A stretch of 64,000 bases of DNA from JBHGXV01 sp041920505 (GTDB taxonomy: Bacteria; Bacillota; Bacilli; Brevibacillales; Brevibacillaceae). This document shows, piece by piece, positions 1-8,078 of the stretch (positions are counted from its first letter, which is position 1; each line of letters starts with the position of its first letter). The stretch covers positions 20,721-84,720 of the forward strand of contig JBHGXV010000005.1 of NCBI GenBank assembly GCA_041920505.1, read 5' to 3'. The translations under genes and the position numbers were made by a program. The notes beneath the pieces were generated by a model. That model was not told the origin of the DNA, did not search any database, and saw only the letters and a program-made list of their open reading frames with translations.

Positions 1-408
1 GGTTACGCTCGTCACGGCGGCGGCGCCTTCTCCGGTAAAGACCCGACCAAGGTGGACCGTTCCGGCGCATACGCGGCCCGCTACGTGGCGAAAAACATCG
101 TGGCTGCCGGCTTGGCCGACAAGTGCGAAGTGCAGGTTGCGTACGCCATCGGGGTGGCGCAACCGGTGTCGATCAGTGTCGACACGTTCGGTACCGGAAA
201 AGTGTCCGAAGAAGACCTGGTAAAACTGATCCGCAAGCATTTTGACCTGCGTCCTGCGGGCATCATCAAGCAACTGGACCTGCGCCGTCCGATCTATAAA
301 CAAACGGCTGCATACGGTCACTTTGGCCGCAATGACCTGAACGTGCCGTGGGAGCGCACCGACAAAGCGGATGCGCTGAAAAAAGACGCGGCAGAACTCG
401 TGAAGTAA
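1..408 (+). CDS. metK: S-adenosylmethionine synthase, C-terminal part (cut by window start)
   Basis: This is the last 135 codons of methionine adenosyltransferase, which makes S-adenosylmethionine from methionine and ATP in the cytoplasm. The reading frame is open from base 1 and begins with GYARHGGGAFSGKDPTKVDR, the conserved glycine-rich and FSGKDPTKVDRS segment of MetK. The end of the family is also recognisable (AYGHFGR and the closing Trp-Glu region). The 5' part lies outside the window, so the start and any SAM-related leader cannot be judged. A strong terminator follows 13 bases after the stop, so the gene ends its transcript here and is not linked to the deacetylase downstream. Confidence 0.97.
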   Translation, partial: GYARHGGGAFSGKDPTKVDRSGAYAARYVAKNIVAAGLADKCEVQVAYAIGVAQPVSISVDTFGTGKVSEEDLVKLIRKHFDLRPAGIIKQLDLRRPIYKQTAAYGHFGRNDLNVPWERTDKADALKKDAAELVK

Positions 409-421
409 CGCGATTCGCTTC

Positions 422-452
422 AAACGCCTGGCCTTTGAGCCGGGCGTTTTTT
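422..452 (+). terminator. Intrinsic terminator after metK
   Basis: An 11-bp stem (422-432 pairing with 439-449, one G-T pair) closes a 6-base loop and runs into a T tract (447-452). It ends the metK transcript. Confidence 0.9.
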
Positions 453-547
453 CTTTGAGGAAAAACCCGGCTGTGCTGGATGGCGATACATAAAGGATTC
501 TTATCAGTTCCTGTCGAATGGAGTAGGTGCTGAAACGGGGGAGCTTT

Positions 548-1549
548 ATGAGAAACTGGGTGTCAATTGCGGGCATGTCTCTGTTTATGCTCGTCCTGGT
601 GGTGGCCGGCGGGCTGTATGCGGGAGGAAACCATTCGGCGAATCCCGAACAGAATGTGCAACCTTTTCCGCAGGCTTCCACGTCTAATGAGTATAGGCAT
701 AACGATCTAGGCGCAGGCTCTGTCGCCGATCTGGCGGTTAAACCGGTGAATCATCAGCATTGGTACCGGAATCAGGTGGTGGTGCTTATGTATCACCATA
801 TCGCCGACGACAAGAGCAAGCCCTTTGCCATCACTCCCGAACAGTTTGCCCGGCATATGGCGTTTCTCTATGAACACGACTTGCACCCGATTTCGCTTTC
901 CGAATTTTTACGTTTTGTCGACACGGGTGAGCTTTCGACAGAAAATGCGGTTTTGATTACCTTTGATGACGGGTATGAAAGTTATTATTCGCAAGCGTTT
1001 CCCGTCTTGCGGCAATACGGCTTTCCGTCCGTCAATTTCGTGATCGCCGGCAGATTGCGGGACAGTGCGGAGCGGAAGCGCGAGGGGATGATTACTCCGC
1101 TTACCGAGGATGAGATCAGAGTGATGCTGGCCTCCGGACTGGTGGAGATTGGCTCCCATACCTACAGCTTGCATGAGCAGTCTGTGCAGAGTGAGTGGGG
1201 AAAATTGAAGCCCGGCACGGCGCCGGTGTACCTGGAAGACCTGAACCGGATCGAAGAAGATCAGGAATACCGCAACCGATTGTACGTAGATTTTACCATA
1301 TCGCGGGTAGCCTTGGCCGATCTCGTGAAAGAACCGGTTGTGACCATTGCGCTGCCCCACGGTTACAAAAACCAGACTGTGATCGAGACCGCCAAGGAAG
1401 CAGGTTACCGGTACGTGTTTACCTCACGCCCGGCCGTGGTCAAACCCGGGGTCAATCCGTTCGACATCCCGCGCTATGACGTCGGGTTGCCCGATGAGGA
1501 CGTGACGAAGCTGGAGCAGGTGTTTGCCGCCGCCAAAACCGCTTTCTGA
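548..1549 (+). CDS. Membrane-anchored polysaccharide deacetylase (NodB/PgaB type)
   Basis: This 333-residue protein has an N-terminal signal anchor (hydrophobic residues about 7-23) and an extracellular carbohydrate esterase 4 domain that removes N-acetyl groups from a polysaccharide. NodB motif 1 is TFDDGY at residues 138-143, giving the metal-binding Asp. The His motif is SHTYSLH at 203-209, in the spacing used by PgaB/IcaB-like enzymes rather than the peptidoglycan deacetylases. MYHHIADD near residue 81 is also PgaB-like. The ATG at 548 was chosen because GGGGGAG lies just before it and the signal anchor begins there; a GTG at 527 in the same frame has a poorer site. It stands 11 bases upstream of degS, so the two may be co-transcribed. 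The substrate cannot be read from the sequence. Confidence 0.85.
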   Translation: MRNWVSIAGMSLFMLVLVVAGGLYAGGNHSANPEQNVQPFPQASTSNEYRHNDLGAGSVADLAVKPVNHQHWYRNQVVVLMYHHIADDKSKPFAITPEQFARHMAFLYEHDLHPISLSEFLRFVDTGELSTENAVLITFDDGYESYYSQAFPVLRQYGFPSVNFVIAGRLRDSAERKREGMITPLTEDEIRVMLASGLVEIGSHTYSLHEQSVQSEWGKLKPGTAPVYLEDLNRIEEDQEYRNRLYVDFTISRVALADLVKEPVVTIALPHGYKNQTVIETAKEAGYRYVFTSRPAVVKPGVNPFDIPRYDVGLPDEDVTKLEQVFAAAKTAF

Positions 1550-1560
1550 GGAGAGGTTAC

Positions 1561-2703
1561 ATGGAACAGGAAATAGATGTCAGTCTCCTCGACGGGGTGA
1601 TCAAAAAGACAGTTGCCGCCGTCGAATCGAGCAAGGAACAGATTTTTGAGATCGCCGAGAGTGCCCGCCGGGAAGCTTTGGCGATGCAGCGCGAGATCCA
1701 GGAGGTAAAGCTGGAGATCGCCGACGTGATCGATCGCGTGGACAAACTGGAACTCAAATCCCGTCAGGCGCGCGTGCGGCTGGCTCAGGTGAGCCGCAAC
1801 TTTCACAGCTATACCGAAGAGGATATTCGCGTCGCTTACGAGGAAGCCAACCAGGTGCAAATCGACCTGTCGCTCGCCCGTGAACGGGAAAGCAACCTGC
1901 GTCGGCGGCGGGACGACCTGGAGCGCCGTCTGCGCAATCTGGAAGAGACGATTGCCCGGGCGGAAGGTTTGATGGCGCAGATGGGCGTGGTGTTGGGCTA
2001 TCTCACCGGCGATTTGAGCAAGGTGGATGAAGCCCTGGAAACGGCGCGTCAAACACAGTTGATGGGCTTGAAAATTATCCAGGCGCAGGAAGAAGAACGA
2101 AAACGGGTCGCGCGGGAAATTCACGATGGCCCGGCGCAGTCGATGGCCAATCTTGTGTTGCGCACCGAACTGGTGGAGATCATGCTCAAAAACGAGCGAT
2201 TGCAGGAGGCTCAGGCGGAGTTGGGCGAACTGAAAGAAATGGTGCGCCTGAGTCTGGCCGACGTGCGCCGCATCATCTTCGACCTGCGGCCGATGGCGTT
2301 GGATGATCTGGGGCTGGTGCCGACCATCCAGAAATACATCCAAACCTTTGAGGAACGAACCGGGTTGACCGTCGACCTGGTGGTGTTCGGCAAGGAACAG
2401 GAGCTGGAAAGCTCGGTGAAGGCCGCGCTGTTTCGGCTGGTGCAAGAGTGCCTGAACAATGTGGCCAAACACGCCCAGGCGAGGTTTGTTCAGGTAAAGG
2501 TCGAGTTTCAGGACGAATCCATCTTTCTCGTCGTCCGCGACGACGGCGTCGGTTTTGTTGTGTCACAGACCGAGCGAACCGGTCAGTCGTTCGGGATTAT
2601 CGGGATGAAAGAGAGAACCCAACTGTTGCAAGGGAAAATGGAGATCGTATCCGCGCCGAAGCAGGGTACCAAGGTCTTTTTCCAAATCCCGCTGAAAAAG
2701 TAA
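1561..2703 (+). CDS. degS: Cytoplasmic sensor histidine kinase DegS
   Basis: A 380-residue kinase of the HisKA_3 (NarL-type) class that phosphorylates DegU and controls the switch between motility, competence and exoenzyme production. There is no transmembrane segment. Residues about 1-165 form the long coiled-coil sensor typical of DegS. The phosphoacceptor is His188 in the EIHDGPAQ motif, and the ATPase has the N box (QECLNNVAKHA) and G boxes (DDGVGF and the GIIGMKER segment). Length matches B. subtilis DegS. GAGGAGAGG lies in front of the ATG, and degU follows 32 bases downstream as a two-gene operon. Confidence 0.96.
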   Translation: MEQEIDVSLLDGVIKKTVAAVESSKEQIFEIAESARREALAMQREIQEVKLEIADVIDRVDKLELKSRQARVRLAQVSRNFHSYTEEDIRVAYEEANQVQIDLSLARERESNLRRRRDDLERRLRNLEETIARAEGLMAQMGVVLGYLTGDLSKVDEALETARQTQLMGLKIIQAQEEERKRVAREIHDGPAQSMANLVLRTELVEIMLKNERLQEAQAELGELKEMVRLSLADVRRIIFDLRPMALDDLGLVPTIQKYIQTFEERTGLTVDLVVFGKEQELESSVKAALFRLVQECLNNVAKHAQARFVQVKVEFQDESIFLVVRDDGVGFVVSQTERTGQSFGIIGMKERTQLLQGKMEIVSAPKQGTKVFFQIPLKK

Positions 2704-2735
2704 GGGCAACACAGTGTTGCAGGAGGTAGACCAGA

Positions 2736-3443
2736 ATGGAAAAGCAAATGGGAGAGATCAGCGTCGTTTTGATCGACGATCATCAGTTGTTTCGCGAAGG
2801 AGTCAAACGCATTCTGGAGATGGAGGAGGGCTTCAAGGTCATCGGCGAGGGCTCGGACGGAACCGACGCTTTCCGGCTGGCGGAGAAGCTGACTCCTGAC
2901 GTGATTCTGATGGATATCAACATGCCCAACGTCAACGGTGTTTCCGCAGCGCAGAGCGTGATCGAGGTGAGCCCGAAGACGCGGGTGATCATTTTGTCGA
3001 TCCACGACGACGAGGGGTACGTGTACCGCACGCTTCGTTCCGGGGCTTCCGGCTATTTGCTCAAGGAGATGGACGCTGCCGACCTGGTGGAAGCCGTTCG
3101 CGTGGTAGCGCGCGGTGGCGCATACATTCATCCGAAGGTGACTGGAAAGTTGATCGACGAATTCCGTCGCCTGTCTGAACAGGAAGAGTCGCATGATCGG
3201 CCGATTTCCGCAGAAGCGACCCCGCTCGTCGATTCGCGGGCGATCGAGTCCCTGACGCGGCGCGAACGGGAAGTGCTGCAACTGATGGCCGAAGGCAAGA
3301 GTAACCGGATGATCGGCGAAAACCTGTTCATCAGCGAGAAAACCGTGAAAAATCACGTGAGCAGCATCTTGCAAAAACTGGACGTGCAGGACCGGACACA
3401 AGCGGTCGTCATCTCGATCAAAAACGGTTGGGTCAAATTGTAG
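2736..3443 (+). CDS. degU: Response regulator DegU
   Basis: A 235-residue NarL/FixJ-type transcription factor, the partner of DegS. The receiver domain has the acidic pair DD at 14-15, phosphoacceptor Asp60 in LMDINMP, and the conserved Lys in YLLKEMD near residue 109. A linker of about 45 residues leads to the LuxR-type helix-turn-helix (LTRREREVLQLMAEGKSNRMIG and SEKTVKNHVSSILQKL). An AGGAGG site (2721-2726) precedes the ATG. In related species DegU acts on competence, flagellar and degradative enzyme genes, which fits the com and flagellar genes directly downstream. Confidence 0.97.
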   Translation: MEKQMGEISVVLIDDHQLFREGVKRILEMEEGFKVIGEGSDGTDAFRLAEKLTPDVILMDINMPNVNGVSAAQSVIEVSPKTRVIILSIHDDEGYVYRTLRSGASGYLLKEMDAADLVEAVRVVARGGAYIHPKVTGKLIDEFRRLSEQEESHDRPISAEATPLVDSRAIESLTRREREVLQLMAEGKSNRMIGENLFISEKTVKNHVSSILQKLDVQDRTQAVVISIKNGWVKL

Positions 3444-3508
3444 CAAGCGAGGGAAGCACCCTAGCCAAGCTGTCCGGCATACCCTAATCACAGGAGGGGA
3501 TGACCGTG

Positions 3509-3880
3509 ATGGAAGATTTCTTGGTGTGGTTGCTGGCGGCATATGGCTGCTCCTCCCTCTTGGTGGCCCTGTTGAATCGCCTCGCGTTCAGGACCTTTGT
3601 TCGCGGCAACGAGCCGCTTGTTCACTATCAACTGCTGATTGGCAACAGTGAAAATATCCTGGAAGGCGTGGTTCGCCGTTTGCTGTTCCGATCTTTCATG
3701 CAAGGCAGACCGATTCGGATTACATTCGAGGACTGCGGTTCGACGGACGATACGCTGAAGATTGCCGCCGTCCTAAAGCGGCAACAAGCGTTCTGGACCG
3801 ATGATGCCATGCCGGACAAAGGAAATTCCATTATGATTGACCTACGCAGGTCCAAAGGGCAGGAGAGCACGCAACAGTAG
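3509..3880 (+). CDS. Small membrane protein with a truncated glycosyltransferase-2-like core
   Basis: This 123-residue protein has one N-terminal membrane segment (about residues 5-25) followed by a stretch that reads like the first strand-helix-strand of a GT2 glycosyltransferase: NSENILEGVVRRLL, then a basic linker, then TFEDCGSTDDTLKIA, matching the family pattern NSE-x-IE...DDGSTDDT. The rest of a GT2 enzyme (DXD and catalytic base regions) is missing, so activity is unlikely and a structural or regulatory role is only inference. The ATG at 3509 is 11 bases after AGGAGG; GTG 3506 and ATG 3500 are possible in-frame starts but sit closer to the ribosome site. It lies between degU and comFA, and its stop codon is inside the following terminator. 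Confidence 0.7.
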   Translation: MEDFLVWLLAAYGCSSLLVALLNRLAFRTFVRGNEPLVHYQLLIGNSENILEGVVRRLLFRSFMQGRPIRITFEDCGSTDDTLKIAAVLKRQQAFWTDDAMPDKGNSIMIDLRRSKGQESTQQ

Positions 3881-3891
3881 CTCTCCTTTTT
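3861..3891 (+). terminator. Intrinsic terminator before comFA
   Basis: A perfect 8-bp stem (3861-3868 with 3880-3887) is followed by five T residues. It overlaps the 3' end of the preceding gene and separates the degSU block from the comF operon. Confidence 0.85.
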
Positions 3892-3975
3892 GTGTTCCTT
3901 CTTTCGGATTTCTTGCGCCGGCCGCTGTCTTTTTCCAAACTGGTGGGTAAAGAGACTGAGCGGGAGGGACGGCGC

Positions 3976-5817
3976 ATGCGGGAGTATTTGCTGTACGTGA
4001 AGATCGGCGAGCAGGGGGCGAGCGCGTATGTGACGCCTTGTTTTGCCGTGGACAAGCAGTATTGGGAGCAGCGAGAGGGACAGCGGCTGCACGTCATTGG
4101 CAAAAGTCCGTCGCTTGCCCTGGCGTTTGCCCTGCGGGAGCGGGTGAACCGTTATGTCCAAACCCGCCGTTTTACCCAGGAAACGTTGGCGGGAGCACGG
4201 CAAATGGCGGAGGCGTACGTCCGTCAGGCCAATCGCCTGTACGTCCGCGAGTCGTCCGCGCCCCCGTCCTTTTCCTTTTCGTTTGAACCTGTTGCCGACG
4301 AACCCGATCCCCTTTTGCCTGATGTCGACCAGGAAGCGAAGCTGGTGTCTTCATTGCTTGCGGGCCGTTGTTTGCTGTGGGAAGAACTTGTGTATCTGTT
4401 GCAAAAGCGGGGCGCTGTTCTGGCCGATCTGCATGCCGCCCTGCAATGGCTGGTGTTGCGAGGGCAGGCGGAATGGCTGCCGGGCGTGGGGATGACGCTG
4501 TGTCGAGGCTGGTGGCGGCATCGGCTTCGCTTTGTTTGCAACCGGTGCCAGGAGAGTGGCGCGATCCGGTATACGGTTTGCCACAGTTGCCGACAGGCGT
4601 GCGCCTATTGCGAGGCCTGTCTGGCGATGGGCCGCAGCAAATGCTGTACGCCGTTTCTCTGCGGGGCCGTACCGCCTTCCCATCGCTCGACTTCCCATGC
4701 CCCGTCTGCTTCCTTTCTCGCGTGGAGCGGAAGCTTTACTTTGGCCCAGGCCCGGGCGGCGGAACAGGCCCGCCGGTTTATCAACAGTCCCGGTCAGGCG
4801 TTCTTGATCTGGGCGGTCTGCGGCGCCGGCAAGACGGAACTGATCTTTCCCGCCGTCGACGAGGTGCTGCGCTCGGGCAACGATGTGCTGATCGCCACCC
4901 CGCGCAAAGATGTCGTGCTGGAACTTTCGCCCAGGCTGGCGGCAGCCTTTCCGGGGGTGCGTGTGCTCGCCGTACACGGCTCCAGTGACGAAAAATGGGA
5001 AGCGGGGAGGCTGGTCGTCGCGACCACCCACCAGACGATGCGCATGTACCGGCGGTTCTCTCTGGTCGTGGTCGATGAGGTGGACGCGTTTCCGTATCAC
5101 GGCAATCGGCTGTTGTACCGCTGTGTCCAACGCGCGGTGTCGCCGGGCGGCAAACTGCTCTATTTAAGCGCCACTCCGCCGCGATACCTGCGAAAGCGGC
5201 TGGTGCCAAGAGCCAGGTGGTCCGGCGGTGTTCCCTTAAGCTCCGGCACGCATGTGTTGGTCCCCCGGCGTTATCACGGTTATCCGCTCCCCGTCCCTCA
5301 GGTCGTCACCGTTAGCAGTCTGAGAAAGCGGCTGGCGGAGGGCCGGCCGCTGCCCTTCTTGCTTGAGTCGATTCAGCGCTCGTTTGCGAAGGAGCGCCAG
5401 GTGTTCATATTTGTGCCGCGCATCGAAGATGTCCCGGTCGTTCTTGCCTATCTGCAAACCGCATTGCCGGCGTTCGCTTCCCGGATGGCGGGCGTGCATG
5501 CGGCCGATCCGGACAGGGAGCGGCAGGTGCAGGCGTTTCGCGGACGCGCGCACGCCCTGCTGGTTACCACCACGATCCTGGAGCGGGGCGTGACGATTCC
5601 GCGCAGTGACGTGATCGTGCTGGCAGCCGACCACTCCGTGTTTGACCGGACGTCGCTGGTGCAGATCGCCGGGCGCGTCGGCCGCTCCGCCGATGCTCCG
5701 ACGGGAACCGTGCTGTTTGTCGCCGAACGGCGGACCCGATCGATTGCGTCGGCAATCCGGGAGATCAGACAGATGAACCGCCTGGCCGTCCAGCTTGAAC
5801 AACGGGAGGAGAGATGA
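3976..5817 (+). CDS. comFA: Competence ATP-dependent helicase/translocase ComFA
   Basis: A 613-residue DEAD-box-like ATPase that helps pull single-stranded transforming DNA into the cytoplasm with ComEC. The N-terminal third is family-specific and ends in a zinc-binding block rich in Cys pairs (about residues 185-220: CNRCQ, CHSCRQACAYCEAC, CC). The helicase core follows: Walker A AVCGAGKTE near 282, Walker B VVVDEVDAF near 365, motif III LSATPP near 396, and the C-terminal RecA fold with QIAGRVGRS. The ATG at 3976 is preceded by GGGAGGGA with 6-base spacing; an upstream in-frame extension to 3892 has no ribosome site. The stop overlaps the comFC start. ComFB, present between ComFA and ComFC in B. 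subtilis, is absent. Confidence 0.94.
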   Translation: MREYLLYVKIGEQGASAYVTPCFAVDKQYWEQREGQRLHVIGKSPSLALAFALRERVNRYVQTRRFTQETLAGARQMAEAYVRQANRLYVRESSAPPSFSFSFEPVADEPDPLLPDVDQEAKLVSSLLAGRCLLWEELVYLLQKRGAVLADLHAALQWLVLRGQAEWLPGVGMTLCRGWWRHRLRFVCNRCQESGAIRYTVCHSCRQACAYCEACLAMGRSKCCTPFLCGAVPPSHRSTSHAPSASFLAWSGSFTLAQARAAEQARRFINSPGQAFLIWAVCGAGKTELIFPAVDEVLRSGNDVLIATPRKDVVLELSPRLAAAFPGVRVLAVHGSSDEKWEAGRLVVATTHQTMRMYRRFSLVVVDEVDAFPYHGNRLLYRCVQRAVSPGGKLLYLSATPPRYLRKRLVPRARWSGGVPLSSGTHVLVPRRYHGYPLPVPQVVTVSSLRKRLAEGRPLPFLLESIQRSFAKERQVFIFVPRIEDVPVVLAYLQTALPAFASRMAGVHAADPDRERQVQAFRGRAHALLVTTTILERGVTIPRSDVIVLAADHSVFDRTSLVQIAGRVGRSADAPTGTVLFVAERRTRSIASAIREIRQMNRLAVQLEQREER

Positions 5818-6605
5818 TGCCCGGTGACTGCCTGTCCTGCCATCGTCCGCTGCAAACACCCAAGCGGCCGGAAACGGTGCGCCATCTGGCCCAACGGTTG
5901 GCGCCGATCCGCCGTTTTCCCGTCGTTTTTTCTCTCATCGACCGGCTCCCGCTATGCTGTGGCTGTCTATTAGCCCTTCCGTTGATCGAGGGCAACATCT
6001 GCGACGGCTGCGGCCGTCGGATGGACGGGTCCCCGAACGGGAGGCGGCGGTGTCCCGATTGCCGGCAAGTTGCAACCGATGTGCTGAACAGAAACCGCAG
6101 TCTTCTCCTGTACGATACCTGGAGCAAGGCGATGATGGCGCGTTTCAAGTACCGCGGCGACGAACGATTGGCCGCGTTGTTTGCCGGTATGCTGGCTATC
6201 GCCTATTACCGTCACTACCACGCTGTCTCCTTTCACGCTGCCACCTTTGTGCCGTTGCACGACGAGCGTTTGCGGGAACGCGGGTTTAACCAGGCGGAAC
6301 TGTTGGCCGTGCGGACGGGCCGCTTGCTGCGCCTGCCGGTGACGCCGCTTTTGTCCCGGGTCAAACAGACGGGCAAACTGAGCCAGCACAGCGGCAGAGC
6401 GGCGCGTCAGGCCACCATGTCGCAGGCGTTTGCTCCCCTTCCCGAAGCCTGTGCCCGCGTTCGCAGTCCCCGTCTTCCTGTCAGCATCCTCTTGATGGAC
6501 GACATCTTCACCACGGGTTCGACATTGCGTGCCGCTGCCGAAGCGCTGCGTCAGATTCCTTCGCTTGCCGACTCCGAGATATGCGGCCTTACGCTTTGCA
6601 GGTGA
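5814..6605 (+). CDS. comFC: Competence phosphoribosyltransferase-like protein ComFC
   Basis: A 263-residue ComF/GntX family protein needed for efficient transformation, thought to work with ComFA on incoming single-stranded DNA. The N-terminal part has a four-Cys zinc ribbon (CCGC, CDGCGRR, CPDC). The phosphoribosyltransferase fold carries the RERGFNQAELLA motif and the PRPP-binding loop ILLMDDIFTTGST near residue 225. The sequence overlaps comFA by four bases (ATGA), with GGAGGAGAG just before the start; ATG 5817 is an equally possible start. Confidence 0.93.
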   Translation: MMPGDCLSCHRPLQTPKRPETVRHLAQRLAPIRRFPVVFSLIDRLPLCCGCLLALPLIEGNICDGCGRRMDGSPNGRRRCPDCRQVATDVLNRNRSLLLYDTWSKAMMARFKYRGDERLAALFAGMLAIAYYRHYHAVSFHAATFVPLHDERLRERGFNQAELLAVRTGRLLRLPVTPLLSRVKQTGKLSQHSGRAARQATMSQAFAPLPEACARVRSPRLPVSILLMDDIFTTGSTLRAAAEALRQIPSLADSEICGLTLCR

Positions 6606-6725
6606 GTGTTGCAGGGATTTTGGAAAAATCCGTCGAATATTCATAGGCAAGGGACCCGCAGTTACGCTATGATGATAGTATCTGCACATGCGCGCCAGGA
6701 ATGATCGGTTTGAGGAGGATGTTGT

Positions 6726-7151
6726 ATGGCTTGGGGAAAATTGGACAACTGCGCCCGCTGTGACGCCCTGTTTGTCAAAACCGTGCGGGATGTTTGCCCG
6801 AAATGCCATCTGGAAATCGAGCAAGAGTATGATCGGGTTGCGAAATATCTGCGAAAACGGGAAAACCGCGGGGCCAACATCCATCAGGTGAGCGAAGCGA
6901 CCGGCGTGAGCGTCAAGCAAATCACCCGGTTTATCCGCGAAGGACGCATTTCGATCGAAGGAAATCCCAACATGGGCTATCCGTGCGAAAACTGCGGATT
7001 CCTGATCCGCAGCGGCACCTTGTGCGACGCCTGCGCGAAGGAGTTGAAGCGCGAGATCGAGCAGCAGCTTGACGTAGACAAGCGGCTGGCCGAGGAAGCG
7101 AAGAAAAAACACGGGATCGGCTACCGGCGAAAAGCGCCCGCCGACGAATAA
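6726..7151 (+). CDS. yvyF: Flagellar operon protein YvyF (TIGR03826 family)
   Basis: A 141-residue soluble protein found next to flgM in most flagellated Bacillales. It has two Cys-pair zinc-ribbon-like segments, CARCDALFVKTVRDVCPKC at the N-terminus and CENCGFLIRSGTLCDAC near residues 81-98, flanking a helix-turn-helix-like region (SEATGVSVKQITRFIREGRI). This suggests a small DNA- or protein-binding regulator; its exact job in motility is not settled. GAGGAGG lies 6-12 bases upstream of the ATG. A terminator hairpin follows before flgM. Confidence 0.9.
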   Translation: MAWGKLDNCARCDALFVKTVRDVCPKCHLEIEQEYDRVAKYLRKRENRGANIHQVSEATGVSVKQITRFIREGRISIEGNPNMGYPCENCGFLIRSGTLCDACAKELKREIEQQLDVDKRLAEEAKKKHGIGYRRKAPADE

Positions 7152-7183
7152 ACGCCTGTTCCCGCCTTTCCGCAAGAAAAACC

Positions 7184-7211
7184 TAATCGTTTTTGCGAAA
7201 AAAGCCGATGA
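7184..7211 (+). promoter_or_regulatory. Candidate sigma-D promoter of flgM
   Basis: TAAT (7184-7187), a 16-base spacer and GCCGATGA (7204-7211) resemble the sigma-D/FliA promoter TAAA-N15-GCCGATAA. The 16-base spacer is identical to that of the candidate hag and flaG promoters in this window. The -10 lies inside the left arm of a terminator stem. Confidence 0.6.
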
Positions 7212-7240
7212 TACTACTAAAGAGTGTCATCGGTTTTTTT
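7198..7240 (+). terminator. Intrinsic terminator between yvyF and flgM
   Basis: A 12-bp stem with two G-T pairs (7204-7215 with 7223-7234) and a 7-base loop is flanked by A6 (7198-7203) and T6 (7235-7240). It would stop read-through from the comF-yvyF transcript in either direction. Confidence 0.85.
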
Positions 7241-7261
7241 ACAGACAAAGAGGTGAGAATC

Positions 7262-7540
7262 GTGAGGATCAACGAAACAAATCGCGCGGGTATGATCAAC
7301 GCGTACAATAAAACCAACAAAACCCCGACCGGCAAACAAACCAGGGTTCCGATGGGCAAGGACGAGGTGCAAATCTCCAACGAAGCGCTGGAATTGCTCA
7401 AACAGGGAGAAGACCTGGAGGTCAAACCGACCGACAAGGCCAAACTGAAAGAATTGAAACAGGCGGTTGAAACGGGCACTTACCACGTGCCCAGCGACAA
7501 GATCGCCGAAAAGATCATCGCGTTTTGGAAAAAGGGCTAA
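7262..7540 (+). CDS. flgM: Anti-sigma factor FlgM (inhibitor of sigma-D)
   Basis: A 92-residue FlgM. It holds sigma-D inactive until the flagellar hook-basal body is finished. The N-terminal half is polar and probably disordered (MRINETNRAGMINAYNK), and the C-terminal half holds the helical sigma-binding region (ALELLKQGEDL, LKQAVETGTYHVPSDKIAEKIIAFW), where TYHVPSDKIAEKII matches the family signature. The GTG at 7262 was chosen because AAGAGGTGAGA lies directly upstream; the in-frame extension to 7193 would be translated from inside the terminator hairpin. flgN follows after 19 bases. Confidence 0.92.
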   Translation: MRINETNRAGMINAYNKTNKTPTGKQTRVPMGKDEVQISNEALELLKQGEDLEVKPTDKAKLKELKQAVETGTYHVPSDKIAEKIIAFWKKG

Positions 7541-7559
7541 CGAAATCGGGTGAGACAGG

Positions 7560-8063
7560 ATGACACAATTTGCGGCCCTTCACGATGTGTTGGAGAACCT
7601 GATCAACTTGCACAAAGCGTTGTACACCTTGGCCGTGCAAAAAAAGGACGTGCTGATCAAAGGTGACATCGAGGCGCTTTCAGCCATCACCCAGCAGGAA
7701 CAAAAGCTGATCAAGGCCCTGGGCGCGGCCGAATCGGCACGCATCGAGCTCGTCAAGCAGATGTTCGCCACAAGGGGACTCTCGATCGCCGACGCCACCC
7801 TGCTCGATCTGGTGAAAATCGTGACTGACCCCGAGGAAAAATCCAGACTACAAAGCTATCGAGACGAATTGACGAGGATTGTCTCCGAACTGCGCCAGGC
7901 GAATGAATTAAATCAGCAGTTGCTGGAACAGTCCCTTTCTTTTGTCAATTTGACGCTGGATCTGTTGACCGACACCCCGGAGGACGATTTCATCTACCGC
8001 AAGCCGACAGATCCCGCGGGAGCCGCCCATTTAAGCCGCTCCTTCCTCAACAAAAAAGTGTAA
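7560..8063 (+). CDS. flgN: FlgN-type export chaperone for FlgK and FlgL
   Basis: A 167-residue helical protein of the FlgN family (YvyG in B. subtilis). Such chaperones hold the hook-filament junction proteins FlgK and FlgL before export by the flagellar type III apparatus. The sequence is almost entirely predicted helix with heptad-like spacing (LHDVLENLINLHKALYTLAVQKKDVL at the start, LRQANELNQQLLEQSLSFV near 120). Its position between flgM and flgK is the usual one, and it ends 15 bases before flgK. Confidence 0.88.
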   Translation: MTQFAALHDVLENLINLHKALYTLAVQKKDVLIKGDIEALSAITQQEQKLIKALGAAESARIELVKQMFATRGLSIADATLLDLVKIVTDPEEKSRLQSYRDELTRIVSELRQANELNQQLLEQSLSFVNLTLDLLTDTPEDDFIYRKPTDPAGAAHLSRSFLNKKV

Positions 8064-8078
8064 AAAAGAGGTGTTGTT

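Noticed and set aside
6605..6725. A promoter for yvyF
   Set aside because: TATGAT occurs at 6668-6673 but no acceptable -35 or sigma-D element was found, so read-through from comFC is equally likely.
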